Below are positions 1 through 10,677 of a DNA stretch of 64,000 bases, piece after piece (the stretch's first letter is position 1; every line of letters starts with the position of its first letter). The notes beneath the pieces were generated by a model, which saw nothing but the letters and a program-made list of their open reading frames with translations, was not told the origin of the DNA and searched no databases. Location of the stretch: contig NC_091973.1 of NCBI RefSeq assembly GCF_036711975.1, positions 14,260,001-14,324,000 on the forward strand. Reading direction: 5' to 3'. Source of the stretch: Onthophagus taurus. Taxonomy: Eukaryota > Arthropoda > Insecta > Coleoptera > Scarabaeidae. A program made the position numbers and the translations under genes.

Positions 1-1296
1 AGATGTTCTTGCTGTTTGCCTTTGCCATCCGTTAGAATCTTACAAAGCTTTTCATAATTAATAACTTGAATATCATCATTAAAAATTGGTTGTAACTCTG
101 TATACAGATGTGAATCATCTGTGCTTACGTCCGTCTTGTTTTTTTTTTTAAATTTCTGTCATCCACAACTTTTGTATCTGCGCTATGAGGGCCTACGTCT
201 ACATTATTGTCACTGATTAATGATTCAGACCCAGAAGTAGCGAAAATTTGACGTTTCAACGACTGTGTAGGTTCTGGCAAATGTTTTGGACTTTCAGTCA
301 TTATAATCGACTGCTTGTCCTCTGGGGGTTGATTCACTTGCTTATTATTTGAGTGTCTCGATGGTTCTACCTGTCGTATTTTAGTTTTAATAGGGAGGAT
401 TGTACTCTTCTGTGATTGTGTGCTGATTGGTGACTTTTCCGGATGTTTAGCAGTATTGTCATCAGCGTGGACCTGAATATCGGCAATTATAGTACTTGCC
501 GAAGATTTGTTTCCATTGTTAACAGGACACTTTCTAGCCACGTGCCCTAAACTTTTGCAAGCAAAACATCTTAGTTCATCAGTTGATAAAAAGACTCTAA
601 AATGATTTTGTTTATATTCAATAAGAGCAGAGTCAGGCAAAGGATCCGACTCCTCCAAAATAATATAAACCTGACGTCTAAAACTAAGGACGTGTTTATA
701 TTCCGGGTTGTTAACTCCCACACCAATAAAATTAATTGGACAGACGACTTTTAATCCCATTTGTTTTAATTCACGATCTATCATCTCGTGAGGTGTGCAG
801 GGGAATACGTTTGAGATAATTATTTGTTTGGCAGGAGATACCAAACATCTGGCCTATATAAATTGCTTATTTAACATAATTCCCTGTTGTTCTTTTACGA
901 AGGTTTCCACCAGCAGACGCATCAGATGCATATTATATTGTTTGATACCCGCGATGCCAACAAAACATTACGCGGACTGATTAACTGACCGACCCCTATT
1001 ATAAAATAATTTTTTTGATTACCCTCAATTACATCAAAAATTATTGCTTGTTCTCTATCAGGAAAATTGTTTTTTACGCCTTTTGTTAGTACCGAAGCAA
1101 ATGACGAATTACTTTCGGTATTTGTGCTTAACGATTTAACAACAGTAGAATAATTCGTTCGATTACCTCCGTCCACGGAAATAATCGTCGCGACATCAAC
1201 ATGCTTCTCTACTATGAGATCAATCAACTGGCCCAACTCTGCGGTAGACCCGGGCGAGCCGGCCTCTTCGGCCATCCCTGCTGCGCCGACTAGCAC
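1..1296 (-). pseudogene. LINE ORF1 (gag-like, CCHC) pseudogene
   Basis: Minus-strand coding remnant running off the left edge. The main open stretch (844 to 125) has an RNA-binding-like N-terminal part and one zinc knuckle, CFACKSLGHVARKC, then a long Ser/Thr/Gln/Pro/Lys-rich tail. This layout is typical of ORF1 proteins of Jockey/I-type LINEs, which bind element RNA in cytoplasmic particles. An upstream stretch (1296 to 922) is Ser/Asn/Val-rich and could be the N-terminus. Between them a frame change near 920 and an in-frame TAG near 855 break the gene. At 145-155 a long A/T run changes the frame again, after which an open frame continues to position 1. The family call rests on the knuckle and layout; which LINE clade is not resolved. 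Confidence 0.55.
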
Positions 1297-1329
1297 TCAA
1301 GGTCAACCAGCATAAACCAGGAGAATTAA

Positions 1330-1935
1330 TGTAACCAAGCAATTCGTAAAAATTCAATTAGTAGAGAAACCAAAACTGAAATCTTTGAAAAAAGTAGACC
1401 GAAAGAATCGATAAAGGTGGGACACAACACCACGTGTGCGTTCTACTCGCTTTTGTGAACCGGACTCCACAAGGATGTTCGTGACTGACTTCATGGGCAA
1501 TTTGAATGTTGTAGAACAGAATCAAACCCAAGTTGGCAAACCAGAAGACGATATTGTGGCCAGTATTACTTCATTCGTTACAGAATTACAGAATCAAGAG
1601 GATTACCTTCAACTGTTAGAGAATTTTGACGAATTTTAGGAAGAAAATGAAGATTTTGAGGTAGAAGACGAGTTATGTAGTGAAGGTTTAAAATATATTG
1701 CGGGATACATAGCCTTCAAATACGAAAGCAAATATCAATTGTACCTAGAGCAGGAAATGAATATTAGCAAGAAGGAATTTTCATGGACACATACAATATC
1801 AAAAGGACACTTGTTATACCCAAAAGAAGAATTGTACATAGAATTGTACATAGAGATCTGGCATGCATTTAATAAATATCATAAAAAATCGTTGTCAACA
1901 GAACCATTCAGTTTTAAAAGAGTGGCGGACATGTA
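1330..1935 (+). pseudogene. P-element/THAP9-like transposase, C-terminal remnant
   Basis: Two stretches in one frame, separated by a stop at 1637. The second reads GLKYIAGYIAFKY, then WTHTISKGHLLYPKEE and a helical segment. The pattern 'GL-x-IAGYIA(Y/F)K ... W-x-x-x-ISKGGLxYP' is characteristic of the C-terminal region of THAP9 and P-element transposases. There is no N-terminal THAP zinc finger and no catalytic centre nearby, so only the last quarter of the protein survives. The acidic stretch before it (EENEDFEVEDELCSEG) belongs to the same reading. Family call is from memory of the motif; a host-domesticated THAP9-like exon is the alternative but the internal stop argues against it. Confidence 0.6.
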
Positions 1936-2080
1936 GTAAGAAATCATAGTAGTAAGAAAACACAAATAGTAAGAATCATGTCCTATATGTGCAAGACTTC
2001 ATGATTTAAAGCAAAAAATTTATTATTAATAACGTACAAAGAAAAAATAAAATTAAGAAATTTTGGAATAATTAAAGAAT

Positions 2081-3309
2081 AGCTGTCCCCTTAAAAATCG
2101 ATGATTTTTTTTTAATTGGTAGGAAATGACTCAAAAGATGTGTTAATGATAAAAAAAGTGCGCAAAAGTGCAGTACTTACCGAAAAATCACCTTAAAGTT
2201 GCGATTTGACGTTTCTTTTTGGAAGTTAAAAGCAATGTTAAATATGCATTTTCGTATTAGATATACTACCAAACTTCAACCCTTCTACCGAATTTTAAAA
2301 AACTGTGTTCACAATCAGAAAGAACGCCCCTTCAAATATCTTAATCCGGGTTTTTGTCGGTCAATATCTATTAGCATGGTTAAATCACCTTTAATATACA
2401 TCTCTATATACAGAAACGTTTAATTGCTCTACCTCTAAACAACTTTCTTATTTGATATGAGGAAAACTATAGAAGTGTATCTTGAAGTTATAGACTTGGA
2501 CAAAGACGTTTTTGTTAAAAAATTACCAAATTGACACGTTTTAGCTACTTTTAAACATTGTTGGGATCAATAACTCTCTTATATCACCAGGAAAAAACTC
2601 TATAACCAAGCAGCGATCGCCGCGTGTTATACACCATTAGAAAGAGCAGAAAATTGTAGATAGGATAGATCTATACTTCTATAGTTTTGTCCCTATCAAA
2701 TAAGAAAGTTGTTTAAAGGAATAGTAATTAAGCGTGTTTGCGTGTAGGGATGTATATTAAGGGCGATTTAAGCATGACGCCGATAGATATTTACCAACGA
2801 AAACCCGGATTAAGATAATTTAAAGAGCGCTCTTTCTGAATGTGATAATAGTTTTTTAAAATTCGGTTTGATAACAATTGCACGGCTTGAAGTTTGGTAA
2901 TTTGAAGCTATTTAATCTAAATACAAAGCCACCGCTTTGTACTTTAAGTACAGATTGATCTTAGTATTACTTATCGACAGACAAAGACCGGTTTTAGATA
3001 GAGAAAGAATCAAGCTTTTAAATGGCGCATTTAGTTTTTCGCTATCTCTAATAATAAGAAAGATATCAGCTAAGAAAGTAGATAGAAAATTACGGATACA
3101 AGTTTGTTGCTGGAAAGTTTGTTGCTATCTAATACGAAAATGCATATTTAACATTGCTTTTAACTTCCAAAAAGAAACGTCAAATCGCAACTTTAAAGTG
3201 ATTTTTCGGTAAGTACTGCACTTTTGCGCACTTTTTTTTATCATTAACGCATCTTTTGAGTCATTTCCTAGCGATTAAAGAAAAACATCGATTTTTAAGA
3301 GGGACTGCT
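2081..3309. mobile_element. Foldback-like long inverted repeat element (about 1.2 kb)
   Basis: The left part (2081 to about 2500) reappears in reverse complement in the right part (about 2640 to 3309). The outer 185 bases on each side are almost identical, for example the stretch around 'gcgatttgacgtttcttttt' at 2200-2220 against its complement at 3172-3192. The inner parts are more diverged, around the 'cccggatt' and 'cttctatagttttg' motifs. A central few hundred bases are unpaired. No transposase is encoded; the short open frames inside are artefacts. The layout is that of a non-autonomous foldback transposon or large MITE. No target duplication could be made out at the ends (agctgtccc / gggactgct). 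Confidence 0.75.
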
Positions 3310-3976
3310 GATCTTAATATATACCGAATTTTTTAAGATAATAAGCTGGTTTTATTTTACTTTTCTACCTATAGAATAGTTATTTAAGATATAAGTGTTA
3401 AAAATTTTTATTTTGTGTGTGGAGATGATTGAAAAACGCGTGTTATGTGCTCTTTGAATGATTTTAATTTATTTTTGAGTAACGTAATTAAATCCAGTAA
3501 TGTATATTAGGTTACTCGCTTCTCATTAACCTTTTAAAAATCGCGCCAGTAATTGGCTTCCGAGCATCATCACTTTCTGCGCGTAAGCATACCTTTCATT
3601 CATCTACCTTGGACACAATTTTTATATACATAGGTTCCTATACTGCAATACTTTGATTTTAGTTTTGTTGGTGAGACGTAAGAGCGGGAGTGTTTCGTGA
3701 CGAAAGAGGAGGCGGATTGCGCGCGCAACCTCAAGGTCATGTTTAGTGAGAGCTGAAGTGTCTTCTCTGGTATAACATAAATCAATTCCTACTTTAGTTT
3801 CCCTCAATTATTTTGTGATAAGTGAATTTATATCAAAAATTAAGTTGAATTATTTTCCGTTTTCCTACCGCAGTTAATTATATACCACACTAAATATATT
3901 AAAGTAATTCAAATTCGTTATTTTAAAAATTTGAATTATTTCCAGGTATTATTTTCCGCCAATTACGTAATGCGCA
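3310..3976. other. No gene recognised (AT-rich spacer)
   Basis: About 670 bases between two inverted-repeat elements. Short open frames on the minus strand (3600-3807) have no recognisable motif and poor composition. Nothing supported. Confidence 0.6.
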
Positions 3977-3983
3977 GTATGGT

Positions 3984-4221
3984 CACAGAATAACCAGACG
4001 TGACATAGACGTCGATTCTTTTGATGTTGGCAGCATCTCGTTTTATGACCTCGATTTAAAATCCGCCATCATATCGCGAGGATCCGTAGGCGCGATAAAC
4101 GCACAATGAATGAGAGAGACAACTTAATTTACCACCAATAGCAGCCATACCTTGCTTCCTCGCAATAATATGGCGTCAGATTTGGCGGGATACCGCCAGT
4201 GTCACTTCTGGTTATTCTGTG
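3984..4221. mobile_element. Short inverted-repeat element (MITE), 238 bp
   Basis: The left end reads CACAGAATAACCAGACGTGAC and the right end is its near-exact reverse complement (one mismatch), giving terminal inverted repeats of about 20 bp. The element is flanked by the 7-bp direct repeat GTATGGT (3977-3983 and 4222-4228), which looks like a target duplication. No coding capacity. The superfamily is not clear: hAT-type elements normally make 8 bp, so this may be a hAT-like element with one degraded base. Confidence 0.75.
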
Positions 4222-4228
4222 GTATGGT

Positions 4229-5066
4229 AAGCAACCATACTACAGAATAATAATAAACCTAGACAACCTCTTATATACAAACATTGCCTTGAAGCGGATG
4301 TAACTATGTTGTTTTAGAGGGCGTCCAAAATGGCGTCTCGAACTCGAATGGAAAATTTATCAGGGACCTCAAATTTACAAATCAATAAAAATCACCAAAT
4401 TCAATAAAAATGCACAAAACAACTAAAAGATCGAGCCCTGAAAATAATATTAAGTAGAATATTTTTACCTTAAGTTAAACGGATAGCCGTGTTGATTAAA
4501 ACGGAACCAGGAACGCCGGAACAAATCACGCCAATAACAATTGACCAGATTAGTTTAGATCTTCTTGTCGATTTGTTCTACGACAAGAAGATCTCCAAAA
4601 CCAATTAATGAGATTCTTCAATAAAAATCTTCTACAACTATGCGGTTAAGCTTTACTAAAAATTACACCAGTGTACTACACCAAGGATCGATAACGAAAG
4701 AGGAAGAGGAAACGCGGTACGGATTAATGATATCCGCATCCCCACCCCTAACGTTAATAGATCTCACAAATATCGATAAATTCACCAACGAAACCCATGT
4801 TACATAGAGTTAATTCTACTTTTAGTTAAACAAAAATACACAATCATCTAGCGCTGAATAACAATTAAAACTAAACCAAGTCTTAATATTAATTCTTTTC
4901 TATAATTATCTTTCAACTAACATTTCCCGCCGTTCGATATTATTAATTTTTCTACACAAAGATGGCACCTCTGCTGTTAGAAATCTGAAATAGAGATGCG
5001 CATTAGCAGAGAGAATTTGATACGCAATATTACGGGAGCGTAAGAAAACCTGGAGCCGCTTCCAGC
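4229..5066. other. No gene recognised; contains one strong hairpin
   Basis: Spacer left of the Polinton. The only structure seen is the perfect hairpin at 4557-4594. A 64-residue minus-strand open frame at 4906-5100 has no motif and overlaps the Polinton terminus, so it is not called. Confidence 0.6.
4557..4594. repeat. Perfect 14-bp hairpin
   Basis: AGATCTTCTTGTCG is followed by a 10-base loop and then the exact complement CGACAAGAAGATCT. It sits in otherwise featureless sequence. It is not a terminator in a eukaryote; most likely it is the relic of a small palindromic element. Confidence 0.8.
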
Positions 5067-5075
5067 TCCAGTGAG
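5067..5075 (+). repeat. Candidate target-site duplication of Polinton (left)
   Basis: TCCAGTGAG here recurs at 20291-20299, exactly outside the two Polinton ends. The first T of the right copy could equally be the last base of the element, so the duplication is 8 or 9 bp. Classical Polintons are reported to make 6-bp duplications. Confidence 0.65.
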
Positions 5076-5076
5076 T

Positions 5077-5680
5077 AGTAGTATAGATTCGCCGATTCAA
5101 GAACCTCCTCCTCGAACCTGCGTTCTAGGAGGAGGTTCTTGAATCGGCAAATTTTTTGGGGGTCAGAGGAGGTTCGATGAGGAGAGGAGGTTCTTGAATC
5201 GGCGATTCTTTTGAGGGTCGGAGGAGATTCGATGAAGAGAGGAGGAGGTCAATTAACTTGAGAAGGTTATGTTATTTTGACGAAATTATTAAAAATTTAT
5301 CTTTATTAAAAATGTATCTTTATTTAGGTTATGTTATTAAAAATTTATCTTTATATGTAACCTGTTTACCTAGATGAAAACAATTACTATGTTTATCCTT
5401 CGACGCTTCTCAATGAACTGGTAATGTTTTCGATATATCTCTTAACTTATTGTACACAAAGATATACGGTTTTGGGACATGTAGGTATACAAATAAGTGA
5501 GTCATGATCTACCTGCGGGATATTTTTTAAAATTTATTGTGTAAAGGTATACGGAGCTTTAAAATATGCGAGGAGGTTCTTGAATCGGCAAATTTTTTGG
5601 GGGGATACGTTCGAGGAGGAGGTCAATTAACTTAATACTAGTAAGTGAGTCATGATCTACCTGCGAGATATTTTTTTAAT
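5077..5680 (+). repeat. Polinton left terminal inverted repeat
   Basis: Matches the reverse complement of 19670-20291 almost throughout. It contains several copies of the motif GGAGGTTCTTGAATCGGC (near 5131, 5183 and 5576), which also occur in the right repeat and in the second Polinton copy at 22981. These may be recognition sites for the integrase or replication proteins (inference). Confidence 0.85.
5091..5148 (+). repeat. Terminal palindrome of Polinton end (22-bp stem)
   Basis: The arms 5091-5112 and 5127-5148 are perfect reverse complements with a 14-base loop, starting 15 bases inside the terminus. The same structure occurs at the right end (20220-20277) and in the second copy (22995-23052). 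Confidence 0.85.
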
Positions 5681-5854
5681 TTATTATGCAGAGGTATACG
5701 GAGTTATAAATATACATGTATACAAACGCACTCGATGCATCCTCCTCCTCCCCAATAAGTTTCAGGAGCGGTGAGGGTTTATAAACGCCTGCGAAATGTG
5801 GTATTGACGTAGTTCTTTCATAACAAGTAGAAGTGTACAACATTAAATTGTAAA

Positions 5855-8800
5855 ATGGTCGTGTGTGAGGATTGTGGAAAAAGTTTTACTCGAGTTGACA
5901 ATTTAAAAAGACATCAACGATTATCTTGTATTGGCAAGAGAATCAAGCTTGACGCACCGCAAATTCCAAAAGCAGTAAAATGTGAGGCTTGCGATGATTA
6001 TGTAAATAGACAATGTTACTCTGCACATTTACGAAGCAACGCACACAAGCGTAACGCTTTTGTTATAATCGATGACGGAGTGGAGAGAATAGCTGGAGCA
6101 TTCGGTGACAAAATCGTCAGTTATCGAATAAGTGAAGAAGGTTTTTTTGTGGATTTGGATGAATTTTCTCATAGAATTCGAGAAAAAATACTAAATCTAA
6201 TACAAAGCGCAATCGATATTCACCGAAATGTAAAATTAAATATGGAATGTTTTGGTTTGTATTTTTTACAATCAAAGGAAGACTGTGAAATAAAATCATT
6301 CAATACGAAAAATAAGGTAGTATCATTAGCGTCGGATCTGTATAAAATATATAAGGAATTTATTGATGAAATTTCATCAAAAATGTCAGAATTCCAGGAA
6401 CGAGATTCAGGTAAGCGTAATGTGACATAATATACCTATATATTAAAAAATAAATGTTTCAATATTTTATTTAGGATGGACTTTAATGCAAATTCTCTAT
6501 ATGGAGTTAAATTTAAACAAATATAATCCTATCAGAGCATCTAATTACATCGATCTACCATCGCAAATAAAAGCAAAGCGTGCTGTGATAAATATACAAA
6601 ACGCGGATGATGCATGTTTTGCATGGGCTGTAACATCCGCACTACATGAACCGAACGGTTTACCACAGAGGACATCTTCGTATCCGAATTACCTAGACTG
6701 CGGCTTAGACTATTCAAATATTGTTTTTCCAGTTAAATTACGAGATATACCTGTATTTGAAAAGCAGAACAAACTATCTATTAATGTATATGGAATAAAT
6801 GAGTATTTTAAAGACGGTGTTATGAATTATGACATAATTACAATGTATATATGTCGACAAAAAGAAGAAAGACATATAAATTTATTATTGGTTACAAATG
6901 ATTCCGGGAATAGTCACTATTGTTGGATAAAAAATCTGTCTCGATTACTATCATCGCAAGCATCGCAGAATGGTCATGAAAAGTATATTTGCGACGGATG
7001 CTTGGTATTCTTTACGTCAGAAAATAAACTTATCCGTCATCAAAGTGACGATTGCAGCAAGGTAAGGGCAATTTTACCAACAACAAATTTGAAAATAAAT
7101 AAATATGGAAATGAAGAAAAGGAAAATATACTACAGTTCGAAAATTTTGAACGACAATTAAAAATACCGTTCGTGGTGTATGCAGATTTTGAAGCATTAC
7201 AGAAACCGATCGCCGATGCGGAAGCAACAGAACTTAACGATGATAATTCATACTCCGTCAAATGTTTCAAACACGAACCTTACGCATTTGCATATTATAT
7301 AAAATGTTCATATGACGAATCATTGTCGAAGTTTGAAATATATCGCGGATGTAATGCTGCTCAAATTTTCATGAGCAAGTTGGAACATGACGTTCGAATA
7401 TATACAAAAATTATTTAAGCCATCCAAAAGAAATGCTCCCATTACCACCTATTGATAGATTAATACATGAGATGCAGGATATCTGTCACATTTGTTCGCA
7501 CAAAATAAAAGAAGGTAATAAAGTGTGCGATCATGATCACCTAACTGGGTTGTATAGAGGACCCGCACATGCTGTATGTAACATCAATTATCAATTACCA
7601 AAGTTCATACCGATATTCTTTCATAATCTTTCGAACTACGATTGTCATATGTTTGTGAAAGATATGGCATTAAAAGAAGAAGACGTGGACGTTATAGCAC
7701 AGAATAAAGAAAAGTATATATCATTTTCGAAAAAAATTATCGTAGGAGAAAACATTGACAGCAAGGGAAAGCTAAGGCGGGTTCATATGAAATTGAGATT
7801 TGTGGATTCATTTAGGTTTATGGCTTTATCGCTAGAGAAGTTGGGTTCATTTTTGGAAGACAACCAATGCGTTCAAATCAGAAAATATTTTAGGAACGAA
7901 GAACAGTTTCGACTTATACGTCAGAAAGGAGTTTTTCCGTACTCCTTTGTGGATTCATTCGAAAAGCTGAATCTTACCGCTCTGCCAGATCGAAGTAGTT
8001 TTTACAATACTTTATGCGACGATAGTATAACCGAAGAAAATTATTGTCGTGCACAAACGGTGTGGAACTTATTTAACTGTCGCACTTTAGGCGAATATAG
8101 CGACATTTATTTAACGTCTGACGTTTTACTTTTGGCGGACGTATTTGAGAATTTCCGAACCATCTCGATGAAGTATTACTCTTTAGATCCATGTCATTAC
8201 TTCACAGCGCCGGGCTTCGGTTGGGATGCATTATTACGAATGACAGGGGTAAAATTAGAATTATTAACGGACATAGACATGTTACACTTCTTTAAAAATG
8301 GTATTCGCGGTGGATTAAGTATGTGCACTAAACGCAGTGCGAAGGCTAACAATAAATTAATGATGGAATTTGATGAAACCAAAGACCCATCTTATATTTT
8401 GTATCTCGACGCTACGAATTTGTATGGACACGCAATGAGACGAAAATTACCGACGGGGGGATTTCGATGGCTATCAGATGAAGAGATTCAAAAGTTAGAT
8501 ATTTACAATACGGAAGACGATTCCGAAAAGGGTTACGTGTTCGAGGTAGATTTAGAGTATCCGGAAGCAATACATGATGAACACAACGATTTGCCATTTT
8601 GTCCAGAACGGATTCAGGTTCAAAAAATGCAAAGTTAATAGCAAATTTGGAAAATAAAACAAAATACATCATTCATTACGTGAATCTAAAGCAGTGTATC
8701 AAGTTCGGATTGAAACTAACGAAGATTTACAGAGTATTAGAATTTAAACAATCCAACTGGATGCGGAGCTACATCGATTTGAATTCCGATAAACGTGCGA

Positions 8801-9639
8801 AAGCTAAGAATGAATTTGAAAAAAATCATTACAAAGCAATGAATAACATCGTATACGGTAAGACAATGGAAAATGTGGAAAAGCGAGTGGATATAAGACT
8901 AGTTACCCACTGGGAATGTCGTCATAAGAAACCGGGCGTGGAAGCCCTAATAGCTAAACCAAATTTTAAATCTTCGAAAATATTTTGCGATAATTTGATA
9001 GCCGTTCAATTGAACGTCGCGGAAGTTCGTTATTGCAAACCGCTGTATGTGGGTTTCAGTATATTAGAGCTTTCGAAAACCGTAATGTACAGCTTCTTCT
9101 ACGATTACTTAAAAGTTAAATATGGAAATAACATAACACTTTTATACACCGATACTGATTCCCTAATCCTAGAAATTACTACTCCCAATGTATATGAGGA
9201 TATAAAAGAAAATATTGAATTTTTTGACACGTCCAATTATCCGTTAGAGAATATACACAATATACCTCGCGGTCGATCTGTGTTGGGAAGAATGAAAGAT
9301 GAATATCCAAACAGGTGCATAACGTCATTTGTTGGAACAGGAGCTAAGGCGTACTGCATCACCTTGTTGAATGATAATGTAAAAAAGGCTAAAGGAGTAA
9401 AGAAATATGTTATAGATAAACATTTAAGCGTGACCGATTATAAACGTGTGGTTGAATGTGGCGGATCGGTTCATAAAAAAATGTACATTTTTAAGTCAGA
9501 ATTTCATACTATGTATACCGAATTAAAGAATAAAATTGCTCTTTCATCGTGCGATGATAAACGATACATATTACCGAACGGATGTAATACTTTGGCGTGG
9601 GGTCATTGGTTGATAAAAAGATTGAATGCGAATAAATGA
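5855..9639 (+). pseudogene. polB: Polinton protein-primed family B DNA polymerase (two frameshifts)
   Basis: Replicates the element from a protein primer. Exon 1 (5855-6410) opens with a C2H2 finger (CEDCGKSFTRVDNLKRHQ) and a second Cys/His pair. A 64-base intron (6411-6474) is removed in frame. Exon 2 carries a region with DACFAWAV and HYCWIKNLSRLL and another C2H2-like finger (CDGCLVFF...H). The 3'-5' exonuclease follows: motif I FVVYADFEAL, motif II HNLSNYDCHMF, motif III YSDIYLTSDVLLLADVF. The polymerase palm has motif A YLDATNLYG, motif B KAMNNIVYGKTMENV and motif C LYTDTDSL. The frame is lost by single-base changes in an A run near 7405 and again near 8620, so three open pieces (6486-7418, 7433-8638, 8599-9639) tile one protein of about 1,250 residues. 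All catalytic motifs survive. The start is the first ATG after a TATA-like stretch at 5779. Confidence 0.93.
6411..6474 (+). other. Spliceosomal intron in the polymerase gene
   Basis: Begins GTAAGC, ends TATTTTATTTAG, 64 bases, phase 1. Removing it joins ...GATTCAG to GATGGACT and restores one frame through exon 2. The reading frame inside runs into a stop (6428). The second Polinton copy keeps the same intron (24246-24309), which supports it as a genuine feature. Confidence 0.8.
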
Positions 9640-9741
9640 ATTTAATTTAAAAAAAAATGTAAAGAATAATAATAATAATGTATTTGTAATGTTCGATTGT
9701 TAATAAAGTCTTGTAAACTTTTAAATAGGTCTTTATACGTT
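9640..9741. terminator. Convergent 3' ends with polyadenylation-type signals
   Basis: A 100-base spacer separates the polymerase stop from the integrase stop. It is very AT-rich and holds AATAAA-type hexamers on the plus strand (near 9703) after the polymerase. Shared terminator use by the two converging transcripts is inference. Confidence 0.4.
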
Positions 9742-10677
9742 TTAAAGAACGTTAGTTTTTGAGATCCAAGAATTATGAGACGGACCTAATCCTAACCATT
9801 TCACAAACACTTGATTTCCTTTTCGCCGTAGCACTTTTTCCACCAAGTAGACGTCAGGATATTTAACTTTTTGTAATTCCTCTCGATAAAAACCACCCAT
9901 AATTTTTTCATTGGATGCATCTTTGAGCAGATATGTTGTTGGGAAAGTATTACGAACAGAATGTATTGTAAACACTTCGTTAGACCAATTGGGAGTATAG
10001 TTTTTGGTGAAGGCGTGTCGATGCTTGCTCACTCTGACGTGATCACCGACATTAAATTTTTTGGTATAAGGATCGACAATTTTTATGTAATTATATACAG
10101 TTTTTAACAGTGTCGATGCGTTTCTGTTATTTACCTCGCTAGGTTTCATTCCTATCGTCCTGTGAACTTGGTTGTTATAATCCAGAATTAATTTGGGAAG
10201 CAATTCCAACCAACGATAGTTACCTTGCATACTAAATTCTTTCCACATTTTTTCTTTTATTGTTCTATTAAACCGTTCAACAATAGAACTCTTTAAATTG
10301 GAAAATGAACTGTAGTGATTGATGTGATATCGTGACATGAGCTTTTTAAAATCCTCATTGTAAAATTCTTTTCCGTTATCCGTTTGCAGATTCTTCGGTA
10401 TGTTTTTTCGCTTTTCCGATAGAATTGTTTCCATAGCTCGCGTAACTTCTTTGCCAGTTTTGTTTTTTAGTGGTACAGCCCAGCCATACTTTGAGAAAGC
10501 ATTAATAACTGTTAGAATATATTTAAAATTACCATTTGCTTTTGAATAAGGTATCATCTCCACTAAATCAGCTTGAAATAAGTCCGTTAAACCTTTTATA
10601 ATAACACGTCTGCGTTTATACTTTTTCCTCGCGGACGCGTGCAACTCGTTTACGACGGACCTTTTAATATCGCTCAT
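9742..10677 (-). CDS. int: Polinton integrase with C-terminal chromodomain
   Basis: 311 residues, fully open. Retrovirus-type integrase core (rve family), which joins element ends to host DNA in the nucleus. The DDE triad is visible as FQADLVEM (Asp, about residue 36), LQTDNGKEF (Asp, about 98) and IVERFNRTIKE (Glu, about 134). After the core comes an SH3-like region (FNVGDHVRVSK) and a chromodomain-like end, DVYLVEKVLRRKGNQVFVKW, which in related retroelements guides insertion to chromatin marks. An N-terminal HHCC zinc-binding domain, present in many integrases, is not visible in this frame. The ATG overlaps the stop of the gene at 10674 by four bases, suggesting co-transcription. Confidence 0.93.
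   Translation of the reverse strand: MSDIKRSVVNELHASARKKYKRRRVIIKGLTDLFQADLVEMIPYSKANGNFKYILTVINAFSKYGWAVPLKNKTGKEVTRAMETILSEKRKNIPKNLQTDNGKEFYNEDFKKLMSRYHINHYSSFSNLKSSIVERFNRTIKEKMWKEFSMQGNYRWLELLPKLILDYNNQVHRTIGMKPSEVNNRNASTLLKTVYNYIKIVDPYTKKFNVGDHVRVSKHRHAFTKNYTPNWSNEVFTIHSVRNTFPTTYLLKDASNEKIMGGFYREELQKVKYPDVYLVEKVLRRKGNQVFVKWLGLGPSHNSWISKTNVL

Noticed and set aside
2199-3212. Short frames inside the foldback element
   Set aside because: They are mirror images in the inverted arms and lack motifs.
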